Below are positions 1 to 9,697 of a stretch of DNA of 40,773 nt, one piece after another. Source of the DNA: Brachionus koreanus (lineage: Eukaryota > Rotifera > Eurotatoria > Ploima > Brachionidae); the NCBI GenBank assembly GCA_016987375.1, contig PJRA01000343.1, forward strand, positions 1,006,179-1,046,951, given 5' to 3'. Position numbers and translations under genes: made by a program. Each line of letters opens with the position of its first letter. Position 1 is the first letter of the stretch. The notes beneath the pieces are model-generated. The model saw nothing but the letters and a program-made list of their open reading frames with translations. It was not told the DNA's origin and made no database searches.

Positions 1-814
1 GAGACTTGACAAAGGAGGGTCAAGTCACCAATGAACTTTTTTCAAGATTTAGTTATTATATTGATACAATTTATATGCTTCTGGAATTAGTATGATTATG
101 TTAATGAGCTTTCTATTTTGATAGTAAAATCTCTTTTTTATAGGATAGTGAGCTTTAATTAATGATTTAACTTTCGTTTGAAACGGGAATCGATTCAGTA
201 AACTGGACATTAAATAATAATGTTTGGAAATTCGAGTTACAATTGTTTTGTAAAAAATTCAGCTATTTTCTGAGATTGATATTTTTCTTTTTGATTTTGG
301 CATTTTTTATTTTTAAATTTATAATTTAATTTGCATTTAATAGATGTTAAATTTGTTAATTTTTAATTAAAATAAAAATTCCTTTATTTAGATAGATATA
401 TCATTTATTGTGGGAAAACTTTTCCAAATAAGGAAGTAATATTAAGCGACAATGGGAGAGCTTTAGTAAATCAAAAACTATATTATATTCGAAAATAAAT
501 TAATTTTTAATAACTTAATAATAATAAAGCAAATTAATTAAAACTTTGTAATTTCTTTGATATATATATATAAAAGAAAAACATATTTTTATTACTATTT
601 TTTAGTTAACTAAAATTTTAGCTTACTAAATTTTAGTCGACTAATTTTTAGCTAACTAAGCTAAAGAAAAAACTCCTATCACTACGATTTAGACATACTG
701 ATTCGATATGATCGTTTGGATTTTGAATGTTAAATAATTTCTTATTTTTAATACCAATGATTTTCAGCATTCTGTTCTGGACGATTTAAATATGAGCTTT
801 AATTTCTCAGGACA
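1..814. other. Non-coding AT-rich stretch
   Basis: No exon could be supported here. In particular no T1 tetramerisation-domain coding sequence for the downstream Kv channel was found. The stretch holds an 8-bp perfect hairpin near its start (GACTTGAC/GTCAAGTC, positions 3-27) and the tandem repeat at 600-660. It is probably intergenic or a long intron of the Kv gene. Confidence 0.5.
600..660. repeat. Short tandem array of about 15-bp near-palindromic units
   Basis: Four consecutive units of 15-16 bp follow the pattern TTTTAG-NNN-ACTAA. Each contains a partial or perfect palindrome, for example TTAGTTAACTAA and TTAGTCGACTAA. The array is followed by a partial fifth unit (GCTAAAG). No gene overlaps it. 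It may be simple satellite-like sequence; no function can be assigned. Confidence 0.6.
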
Positions 815-1049
815 CTGACATCAAAACTGGACTGTAATAATCAAAATGACAAATAAATAGACTTTTGAAAACAGTCACTAGAATATCAGGTTTGAAGCCA
901 AGTTGTTTGAGCTGTTTGATGAGAAACGGGACAGTATTCGTGTTTTTGATGATTCTTTCCCATTGTTGACTCCAGTCGAGAATTTAATTAATTTCTATAC
1001 CAAGATAGCGGTAGGAATCTACTGTTTCTAAGATTTCGACTTTCAGGAA
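815..1049 (-). mobile_element. Degraded non-LTR retrotransposon fragment (RT C-terminal region)
   Basis: The reverse strand encodes a YRYLGIEI motif, then LDWSQQWERIIKNTN, then ICHFDYYSPVLMS. This is the usual layout of the region after the catalytic part of LINE reverse transcriptases (YLGI..D, then W, then ..P...Y). The reading shifts frame after YLGIEIN and a stop follows the last motif, so it is a dead fragment. It lies just upstream of the first visible Kv-channel exon, probably inside that gene's preceding intron. Confidence 0.7.
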
Positions 1050-1121
1050 AAGTTTAATTGTTTTTGATTTTTTTGAAAAATCTGAAAATTTTTAAATTTA
1101 AAAATTAATTTTTTTTTAAAG

Positions 1122-2678
1122 AAGAATATGATTATTACAATGAACCAAATGAAGATAAAGTTCCAACTTTCTCTAATTTAACAAACAAGGATAGTGTAAT
1201 TAGATTTCCGAGAGAAAACAAGAGAAATTGGCTGATAAGCGTTCTTCGTAAATTCTATTTTCGACTTCGTCCTTCAGTTTGGAAATTTCTAGATGATCGA
1301 AACTCATCGACTGGTGCTAAAGTATAAAAATATTTGAAAAAAAAAAAAAAAATAAAAATTTAATCTTTTTTTTAAGATATTTTTCTGGATCACTGTATTA
1401 GTTTTGGTGACTTCTGTGATGAATTTCATACTAGAGACGAGTTCAATCGGTCGGATTCCCTACGAAATATCAAGCAACAAATCAATTTCGCGTAAACTGC
1501 GCGATTCACTTACAGTACCAAATCCAAAGCTTATCACAATTGAATTGATTTGCAATATATTTTTTACAATTGAATTTTTGCTTAGATTTCTATCATCACC
1601 TGATAAAATAAAATTCGTAACTAATCCGTATAATATGCTGGAATTTTTGGCTATTTCACCATTATTTTGGCCAGCAGAAACAATCTCTAATAAACACTCA
1701 TTAGGTGTCAAGATACACAACTACATCGAAGTGTTTTATATCTTAAGGATTCTTCGCATATTCACATTAGTGCCAAAATACAGTGGGCTTAGAGTTTTAT
1801 TGATAACACTTAAAAATAGCATTGGAGAACTAGTTCTTTACTTGATTATGCTTGTTATGACACTTATGATATTCGCTAGCTTTATATTTTACGCTGAACA
1901 AATTTTTGAAACAGAAGACAATAAATTTGACAGTATTCTAATAGGTTTATGGTGGGCCATAGTCACCATGACCACTTTAGGATATGGCGATATTGTGCCT
2001 GTGACTCCATTTGGCTATGTAATCGGAGGCATGTGTGCCCTATGTGGTCTTATTTTTCTCGCCTTGCCCATTCCAGTTATTGTGAACAATTTCACCACTT
2101 TTTATGCCCATGCCAAAGCCCGTGAAAAGCTCAAGGAATACTCCGAGTTGAGAAAAAAATTGCCAAATCGCGCCATTGCAATGCACTTTCATTCCAATGA
2201 TGTAAAATCAAACATGAATTATTCATTTAGCAATATAAATAATTTGCCAAGAGAAAAATGCAACATACTAACTGAAAATTTAAAAAGTTCACTAGTTCCC
2301 AATTTTTCCGAGTATAATTTCAAAACAAAGGACATGAATTCGACAGAAAATCTTGCGATCAAACTACAAGCCGGCAAAAAACCTCTAAATAAACGGTTTA
2401 AAACTAAACATCTAAATTACGATGCCAAAAGTAAGCATTTAATTTAGATATTAAGCTTTGTTTAATTAAAATTCTGTGTTTCAAGTGCTTGAAAGGTGGA
2501 AAAATTCAAAGAGACGAACAATTAGACGAAATGCTTTAGTTGATCTGAATACTTTTGAAACTTCTTCGTATTATAGGTTTTAAAAATTAAATTTTTTAAA
2601 TCTAGATTATTTTTAATCTATTTTTTTCTTAGATCAAAGGTATCATTAAGTTCCAGTATTACTGAATTAAATGTTTGA
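1122..2678 (+). CDS. Voltage-gated potassium channel, Shaw/Kv3-like, 3' part
   Basis: Membrane K+ channel alpha subunit. Exons read as 1122-1321, 1377-2430, 2486-2576 and 2633-2678, with introns of 55-56 bp and matching phases. Exon 1 holds the segment after T1 and the lead into S1 (RPSVWKFLDDRNSS). Exon 2 carries S1-S6: S2 with FFTIEF, an S4 around YILRILRIF, the selectivity filter TLGYGD (Leu form typical of Kv3/Shaw) and the S6 hinge LPIPVIVNNF (PxP gate). The T1 exons lie upstream and were not found, so the gene is 5'-partial. Splicing at 2430 avoids an in-frame stop at 2445. If the last intron (weak donor GTTTTA, strong pyrimidine-rich acceptor) is not used, the protein ends at 2583 instead. 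Odd: in S4 the first two gating arginines read Glu and Tyr, and later K/R positions read Thr and Pro. Confidence 0.9.
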
Positions 2679-2933
2679 TTTAATAATAAAATTAATTTAA
2701 TAATATTAATATCCTAAATTGTTTTATTAGCACTTAATTTCTCAAGAATCATTTTGCAACACAAAATCACAACACTTACATCTCAATTTTTTTAGCTTTA
2801 ATTATTTTTTTTTTTTTGTTATTGATAGAAGTTTTTTATTTATGGTTAACAAATGATTAATAGTAATAGCTCCATAGTTATTATTTAATTTGATTAAAAT
2901 CTGAAATATAAATTCAAGGACAAGCAACCATTC

Positions 2934-3128
2934 TCCTAGGGGCAAGATGAAAATAATTTTACGTTTTTACATTTTCATATTTAGCAAATTTTTAAATTTT
3001 ATTTCTGTTTACCAAATAATTTGAGATATTTTGATTTTTTTTAATTTTCTGAAAAATTGCACAAAAAAATTCTAAAATATGAAAATGTAAAAATGTAAAA
3101 TTTATTTTCATTATGCCCTCCTAGGTTC
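2934..3128. mobile_element. Small fold-back element (MITE-like), about 195 bp
   Basis: The two ends are imperfect inverted copies of about 50 bp. The left end starts CCTAGGGGCAAGATGAAAAT and the right end, reverse-complemented, starts CCTAGGAGGGCATAATGAAA; both continue into a TTTTACATTTTTACATTTTC-like block. No coding capacity is present. Long inverted ends with an AT-rich core suggest a non-autonomous DNA transposon. The superfamily was not determined. Confidence 0.6.
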
Positions 3129-3532
3129 TTCCTTTAATATAGACCAAAATTACTTGATTAGTCGACTAACATTCTTGATTGAATTCCCAGTCCCTGAAAT
3201 CTCGAAACCATATTCGAACTTGTAAGATTCGAATAAAGTACATAATTGACATCAGAAAACACTTTTTGGTTAAAGGAGAGTTAACTTGGGTCAAAAAATT
3301 TTGCGTTTTTAAAAGTATATTTTTTATTTTAGTATCTTGATAATTCTATAACTTTAATTCATATTATAAGTTAAAATAAACAGAATTGAATATTCTGCAA
3401 AGTGATATGTCAAATCTTTGTATATTTAATCCAATTTATAAAATGAAAATTTGAAACTTAGTAATGTAATGTCATTAAAAAATTCTATCAGCAGTAGTTG
3501 TAGCATGTTAAATATTTCAAGTGAAAATGTGC

Positions 3533-3717
3533 TTAACACTAGAAGCACCAGGCATTTTTTCACGTTTTTTTAATTCAAAAATATAATAGTTTTAAAAATT
3601 TATATCATTTTTTAAGAAAAATTTAAAATCTACATAAATCAAAAAAGATTTATTCATTTGAAAAATCTATTCAAAAGATATGAGGATTTAAAAAATTTTT
3701 GGTGCTTATAGTGTTAA
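3533..3717. mobile_element. TTAA-flanked MITE, piggyBac-like, family 1
   Basis: A 185-bp element bounded by TTAA on both sides. The left terminus reads TTAACACTAGAAGCACCA and the right terminus, reverse-complemented, reads TTAACACTATAAGCACCA, so the first 18 bases match at 17. TTAA target duplication is the hallmark of the piggyBac superfamily, and the internal sequence is non-coding. Lone ends resembling this family occur at about 22233 and 39279. The right edge lies one base from the next inverted-repeat element. Confidence 0.75.
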
Positions 3718-3718
3718 A

Positions 3719-3981
3719 GTAACAATGCTATAAGGGTAAAGTAAAATTTTTGATCAAATTCATTTTTATAAAATGATCAAAATAATTTAAATGAGCAATT
3801 AGATTTCATCGCAGATTTTTGAATTTTTGTAACATTTCAAAGCTTTATTTTTAGACTTTTGAAAAATGATTGTAATTTATAGAAATGCATTGAAATTTAA
3901 TTTCGCATTTATAATGTTTTGATAATTTTTAAAAAATGAAATTTGATCAAAAATTTTACTTTACCCTTATAGCATTGTTAC
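3719..3981. mobile_element. Fold-back MITE, family 2, copy A
   Basis: About 263 bp with nearly perfect inverted ends of roughly 45-48 bp. Both ends read GTAACAATGCTATAAGGG followed by TAAAGTAAAATTTTTGATCA. The core includes a TTTGTAACATTTCAAAGC block and a CATCGCAGATTTTT block that recur in copies B-D (5036-5266, 18339-18569, 24749-24930). Only this copy has the extra outer arm ACAATGCTATAAGGG, which could be flanking sequence duplicated in inverted form or the true terminus lost elsewhere. A TA duplication is possible. No coding capacity. Confidence 0.7.
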
Positions 3982-5035
3982 ATTTATATATATTAGAATT
4001 TTCAAAGAAATTCATCAGTAGTGATATGAGCTTTAAAACGATTCTCGATCAGGATGTTGTTAATACGGTTGCTGAGAGCAGCCTCAAGATATGTACCCAC
4101 CAATTATCTACATAAAGGTTTTTAAGATGATTAGAAGGGATCTATTTTCGAAATTAAGATAATATAAATGATTGAATTTATCTCAATTTCTCAACTTTTT
4201 TTTCTTGTATCAAAATTCACAATTTTGAATTTTATTTTACTCTAAAATTAAAAAAGAAAGATAAATTAGTGAATATGTTTTTTCATCAAAAGTTAAATGA
4301 ATTAAATGAACAATTCGTCTTGCATTAGATTTCCTTTCAATTTCAAACATTTTCAAATTTAATTTAATAGTTTTAAAACTTATTAAAATTCAAATTTTAA
4401 TATTTAAATAAAAATTATTAAATGTTCTAAAATTTAATTTAGATTTTAGAAAAGATCACAGATGGAAAAAAGAAAAAAAAGTATTTTTATTTTTTTTATT
4501 TAAAAATATAGTTTGGGTTTAAACCCGGGCAGTTTGGAATGGATCTTAGTCCTTCCTTTCAGCCGCCTGAAAAAAAAATTGCTTTTAGTAATTTCTGAAA
4601 TAATAGTAAAGAAAAAATATTAAATGAAACAGAAAAAAAACAAATGATTTTAGAAAAAAATAAATAAAGTGTTTGTCATGATTTTTATTTTTAAGGTCGA
4701 TTTTGTTTTCTTTTATTTTTCAATCGAAAGTGATCAAATCAAAATATGGACTCATTTTTGAAAAAAATATTCAGAATTTAAATGATTTCTTTTTCTTTTT
4801 GTTTTTAAAAAAGAATCTCTTCACTAAAGCAAACATAAAAGCTTTAAATCTACATTGTAAGATTAAATATTAAATGAATATCACTAGTAAAAGATATAAT
4901 TACTAGTAAAAGATAGAAATTTGATAATTTTTTTGAATTGAATTAATGAATAAAAGTATTCTTGAAGCATAGAAATGTGTGTATTTCAATTTATAAATAA
5001 CTAAATCATAAATAAATAAAGTTGTGTATTTTTCG
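3982..5035. other. Non-coding AT-rich spacer
   Basis: No exon, RNA gene or complete repeat could be supported. The stretch consists of A/T homopolymer-rich sequence with one short GC-richer patch near 4510-4570 that has no recognisable coding frame. Confidence 0.5.
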
Positions 5036-5266
5036 GAAACGTAAAATTTTTAATCAAATTTCATTTTTCAAAAATGGTCAAAATATTTTAAATAAGTAAA
5101 TAAATTTCAAACGCATTTTAATAAATTACAATACTGTTTCAAAAATTTAGTAATAAACTTTGAAATTTTACAAAAATGTAAAAATCTGTTATGAGATATA
5201 ATTGCGCATTTAAAATGTTTTGATTATATTTGAAAAATGAAATTTGATTAAAAATTTTACTTTGCC
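5036..5266. mobile_element. Fold-back MITE, family 2, copy B
   Basis: The ends are inverted copies: GTAAAATTTTTAATCAAATT at the left and, reverse-complemented, GGCAAAGTAAAATTTTTAAT at the right. The interior resembles copies A, C and D, including AATAAACTTTGAAATTTTAC and AAAAATCTG blocks. Non-coding. Confidence 0.65.
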
Positions 5267-5313
5267 TATTTTTCAAGAGTAAAAAAATTGAAATCAATTA
5301 TCATTCGTTGCCT

Positions 5314-5547
5314 TAACACTCAAAAACCGGAGGGGTCTTTTGAACCCCTTTTGTAACTTCCTTTATTTGTTTTTTATTCAATAAATTTAATTATTTTTTT
5401 ATAATTTTTTTTTCAATCATATTTTAAATAAAAAATATTATAAAATTATTTAATGTTTTCTATAAAATAATTTTATTTTCATTGAAAAAAAGTATTAAAA
5501 AAGATTTAAATAAGAGTCAAAAAAGTCATACGGTTTTTGAGTGTTAA
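5314..5547. mobile_element. TTAA-flanked MITE, piggyBac-like, family 3, copy A
   Basis: A 234-bp element whose termini are TTAACACTCAAAAACCG and its inverted copy CGGTTTTTGAGTGTTAA (17 of 17 match). The left subterminal part carries GGAGGGGTCTTTTGAACCCC. The core shares an identical run around TTATTCAATAAATTTAATTA with the element at 15813-16052, which lies in the opposite orientation. No coding capacity. Confidence 0.8.
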
Positions 5548-6608
5548 ATAAAAAAAATTTATCACAAATTAAAATTCCATTATGATAGTTAATAAAACTA
5601 TTGCTAATTAATTTGCATTAATTGATACTAATAAATAGAAAAAAATTTATCTATTGTTTAAAAAAAAGGTGATAAAAAACTAGTGTTGGATACGGTCTTA
5701 GAAAATTGGTCCAAATCGCAGACAATTTTTTTGCGGTCAGACGGCCGGTCTACCGTTGTTTTTATCCAAAATAAAGATTTATCAATTTTTAATTATTTTA
5801 TTTAATATTCATCATTAAAAATTTGAAAAAAATTAAGAATCAAAGACAATTTATAAAAAAATTTTAACACCTTTTTGCTGAATTTAAAGGCATTTGTTTT
5901 AAAAAAAGATATTTTTAAAATATCTATCAAAAATATATCAATTTAACAAATATAGCTCACATACTAGTTGGCCTTATTTTTTTGCAGTCTAAAAATGAGG
6001 CCGTCTGAAAGTCCAGCGCTTGTTCTGAATAAAAAAGAACTGTTTAAAAAATTGAATTTTGCATCTTTTTATTGAAATTTTAGAAACAAAACTCAATTAA
6101 TTAATATTGAAGATGCTTGTAAAATATAAAAATCAATTAAATAAGACAAATATTTCATTATACATCATCTTTATAAATATTTATCAGTTAAATAGATCTT
6201 AAAAAAATTGTATTCCTAAATTTTTTAGTAAATTCTAGTATATAAATAAAACGGGAAAATTATTCTAAAATAATTATTTAAGAAAATGGCTAAAAAATTA
6301 TTTAAATTTAGAGATAGAATTAGTATAAAAGTAACATACAGAATAAAAGTAACTTACAGTTAATAATAAATTGAGTTTAGAATAGGATTATAATTTAATT
6401 TTAAAATAAATATTTTTTGAATATGTGAGTAAATAATACAATCACTTGTCTTTATGCTAGAAGAATCAAATTTCAAAATTAATCTATCGGTAATTTAATT
6501 TCATTTAAGCAAATAAACTTAAGAAGCTTTTTTAATATTTAAATATCCGTTTAACTTTTCTAAATTATTATAAAATCGGTCATATAAAATTTTGTTATAG
6601 TGCATAAA
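5548..6608. other. Spacer with a possible hAT-like short element
   Basis: No gene could be supported. Between about 5684 and 6030 the two ends look like weak inverted termini (AGTGTTGGATACGGTC at the left; AGCGCTGGACTTTC, reverse-complemented, at the right), each close to a GACGGCC block. This resembles hAT-type ends, but no 8-bp target duplication could be confirmed. The remainder is AT-rich with nothing recognisable. Confidence 0.35.
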
Positions 6609-7037
6609 ATGAAGCTTCAATGTTTAAATATTGCAGTAATTGCTGTTATCATGGCAGGTAGTTTAATGTTTTTGTATAGATTAGTATTTATTTTTTTTTA
6701 AGTTTGTATCATCGAGTCAGCCAATGGTCTTAGATGTTATAGCTGCAAGGGGAACGACGTTTGTAAAGATCCCTTTAAAGGAACTGATGACTTATTGATT
6801 GATTGTGCAGGCGGACAATGTGCAGTAATTAAACAAAAAATTATTTAAAATTTAGCTAAATATTTTTCAAAGAAAATAAATTTGGCTGATGGCGGAGTAG
6901 ATAGATCATGCTCTTTTTCTTGTGTAACTGAAAAAAACGGTTATTGCTGCACAAAAGATAAATGCAATAATTCTAACAATTTAGTTTTCAATTACTTTTT
7001 AGCTTTTAATCTATTTTTATTCAAACTATTTTTTTAA
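6609..7037 (+). CDS. Small secreted or GPI-anchored Ly6/three-finger domain protein
   Basis: Predicted 111-residue protein from three exons (6609-6657, 6703-6824, 6873-7037; introns 45 and 48 bp). Residues 1 to about 25 form a hydrophobic signal peptide (MKLQCLNIAVIAVIMAVCII). The mature part begins LRCYSCKGNDVCKD, has further Cys in CAGGQC and CSFSC, and ends with CCTKDKCN, the classical closing pattern of Ly6/uPAR folds. The tail after CNNSNN is hydrophobic to the stop, which fits a GPI-attachment signal, so a cell-surface anchor is likely. Ligand and function are unknown; these proteins diverge fast. An in-frame stop in intron 2 shows the splice is needed. An AATAAA overlaps the stop codon. 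Confidence 0.82.
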
Positions 7038-8144
7038 ATAAATATTTATCATAAGACTAAACCATATACTTTTTGTAACACATAGCTTAAATTTTTCATC
7101 ATTCAGATAGATTAAATTTTGCAGATTAATTGTTTTTATTTGTTAACTATTAAAAAAAGTAATCTGATCAGAAAATATTGAAAAAAAAATCCAATAGTTT
7201 TAATATTTGATAAAAATCGATTTTTTTTTGAAATTTATAATCAATGAAAATTTATTGATAATAAAATTCAGTTAAATTAATTTTTTCAATAGTTTATTCA
7301 CTAATTTTTTAAAGGATTGAAAAAATGATCTTTTGTATTCTGGTTAAAAAAAAAACAAAAAAGTAAACTAAAGCTTCTGATAAAATTTTAGCAATAAAAT
7401 TAAAAAAAAAAAAAAATCCATGAGCTTTCAATAAAGATTTTTATTTTGTTATAATATTATTTTTAATTTTGGTTTTAATGTATTTTATTGAATGCTCTTT
7501 AGAAATTCGATCGGCGTTTTACCAACTATGCTTTAAATTTGATCGTTTATCATATATAAAATTAATATTACTTTACTTTTCTAGAAAATGAGTCATTGAG
7601 CGAATAAAGTGATAATCAGAAAGAGAAAAATTTGGCCTATTTGCTTGAAGAGGACAAGATTGAACTCTATGAGCTCTTCTATGTTTTCCTTTGTGTTTTT
7701 AGCTATATTAACGGGTGTTCAAAAAGTAATAGCCATTTTTTTTTAAAATTTTAAATAAATAATATGTTAGCATAAATAACTTTTTTTTTATTCTAAAGCT
7801 CGGATCAGTCTGATTTTAAATTTCGAAAAAAATTGAGAAAGGCCTTAAATTATTATTATTTGAATTGGGCCAATGATATTGCCTAAACAACATTCAAATT
7901 AAATGATAATTAATCTTTTTACATTAGAAGTACAGTATTATATGTTAGATGAAAATATAAGGTATGTTGCCAAATAAGTGAATCGATAAACTCCAAATAC
8001 CAACAATTTTCAAAATAAACAGTGTAAAATCTAAAACAAATTGAAAAGAAAATTTTATTTTTGAAAGACTAAAATTTATTCAAATAAAAATCGCTAAAAA
8101 ATATTAGATAAAAATCTTTTTCTTTTAAGTGTTACTTGTATCTA
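7038..8144. other. Intergenic AT-rich spacer
   Basis: No gene could be supported. At about 7709 the sequence ACGGGTGTTCAAAAAGTAAT resembles a mariner-type terminal sequence, but no partner end was found nearby. The rest is low-complexity A/T sequence. Confidence 0.45.
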
Positions 8145-8641
8145 TGTATCTTTCGTTAGGCTTCACCTAGAGTATGCTGCTGCAGCTTGGAATCCATATC
8201 TGAAAAGAGATATAAAGATACTCGAAAATGTACAAAGACGTGCAACCAAGTTGGTACCTAAGATTAGGAACTTAAAATATGAGCAAAGATTACCAAGGCT
8301 TGAGTTAACGAGAAAGAGGAGACTTAATAGAATTTTTCAAATGTATAAATCAGCTTAGCTTAATAACCTGGCAAAACCGTGTAATCAAATGCAATTTTCT
8401 CACAACGACCGGTTCCGCAAGCAATATCCGAGGACACAAACAAAGGTATAGCAGACAGTGTCCATCATTTTACTTGAAATAAATGAAATGCTAATATGTA
8501 TATGTATAGAACTGGATAACTAAATTCAACACTGACTAATTATAGCTTTTTTTTTTTTTAGTTACCATAACCAGACTAAAGCTAGTCATGCTCCGCAGGT
8601 ATCCTGCTGTAGCTTATCATCATTATTTTTATTATTATTAC
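8145..8641 (+). mobile_element. CR1/L2-like LINE 3' fragment
   Basis: From 8152 to the stop at 8358 one frame encodes the C-terminal LINE signature: VRLHLEYAAAAWNPYLKRD, then VQRRATKLVPKIRNL, then YEQRLPRLEL. This matches the conserved end of CR1/L2-clade reverse transcriptases (RPxLEYA..W.P....D...E.VQRRATK). The roughly 280 bp after the stop behave as a 3' UTR and end in an ATT microsatellite near 8620-8641, the tail type expected of CR1/L2 elements. The 5' part is missing, as usual for truncated insertions. Confidence 0.85.
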
Positions 8642-9364
8642 TTGTTAAATAAATTAATTTCTTCTAAAAATCAAGTTTGCTTTAAAAATAATTCGAAATT
8701 TAGATTTTAATTAAAAAGGTTATCTAAAATAAATGTTTTTTTTTTGAAAATTTACTAATAAAAAAGGGGGGGTGTTCAAGGTCCAAAGATTTTCGGTATA
8801 TTTATTAGCTTTTTTTGGAGAATGATACTAATTTGACTTTAACTATAGGGACGACTCTTAGTATTTTTTTGTGTTTAATTCAAATTTAAAATATTTGGTA
8901 TTTTTAAAAGTAAGTATTTGGATTTTAAATGTGTTTTTTTTGAAAATTTAAGCTTTTATGAATATAAAAAAATCTGAAATTGTAAATCAATTAAAAGAGC
9001 AGAAAAAAACGAATTTTTTGATATATAACTGAATTCAACCAGAATGGTATTTTTTAAAATACACGCAGCTGTACATTTTAGTCAAAAATAGGCGGATGTG
9101 CATTTTTCAAGTATACAATTTGCGAGCTAATTTTCAATAAAAATAAAATCAAATTAAGCACTTAAATAATTTAGAGTTCTTTGAATACTTCTATTTGTTT
9201 AGAAATATTTATTTTTAAGTCAGCAATGTCAATTTTTTTGATTGAAAATAAAAGATTAACATGATCGAATTATTTTATTTAAAAAAATGGAAAATTTACA
9301 CTGATATTTATTTTGAGACAATGGTTCCAATATAACTAACGAATTTTGCAAACATTTTAGCGAC
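8642..9364. other. Intergenic AT-rich spacer
   Basis: No exon or repeat could be supported; homopolymer-rich A/T sequence throughout. Confidence 0.45.
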
Positions 9365-9697
9365 TCACTTTTTTCCCCATTTGAAAAATGTATTCCGAGA
9401 TTTGTCACTCCCATTTACCAGATGAGATTTTTTTCCAATCGAATATTTTAAAATCAACTGGCGAAATAAATCACGGCATTCTTCAACAGTCAAGCAATCG
9501 GAAAGACCATTAATAAGAATATCATCTCTCTTTGTCATATAAACTTTTTTAAAACTTTAAAAGCATAATTTTTTATAAATTTTCTTTAAAATACCATCAG
9601 GCTCATAGGCTAACAATTTGTTAATGAATTTTTGTTCGTTCATTACCATGCATTTTGCCGTTGTGCAAATAAAAAAAAGAATAGCAAAGACGAACAT
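9365..9697 (-). CDS. Secreted prohormone-like peptide precursor (candidate neuropeptide)
   Basis: A 93-residue protein from two exons (9595-9697 and 9365-9543; 51-bp intron with GTATTT donor and AAAAAG acceptor, phase 1). Residues 1-16 form a signal peptide (MFVFAILFFICTTAKC). After a KR at 39-40 comes residues 41-70 with two Cys at 51 and 57 (CLTVEEC), ending in Ile followed by Gly-Lys-Lys (71-73). A second segment, 74-90, ends FFKW followed by Gly-Lys-Lys and the stop. Dibasic cleavage plus Gly-Lys-Lys predicts two alpha-amidated peptides. The C-x5-C spacing recalls calcitonin or CCAP loops, but the remaining residues fit neither, so no family is assigned. An upstream in-frame Met at 9811 exists but would bury the signal peptide. 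Without the intron the frame stops after 14 further residues. Confidence 0.68.

Noticed and set aside
3..27. Perfect 8-bp hairpin at the window start as a terminator
   Set aside because: A single short hairpin in a eukaryotic AT-rich background has no supported regulatory meaning.
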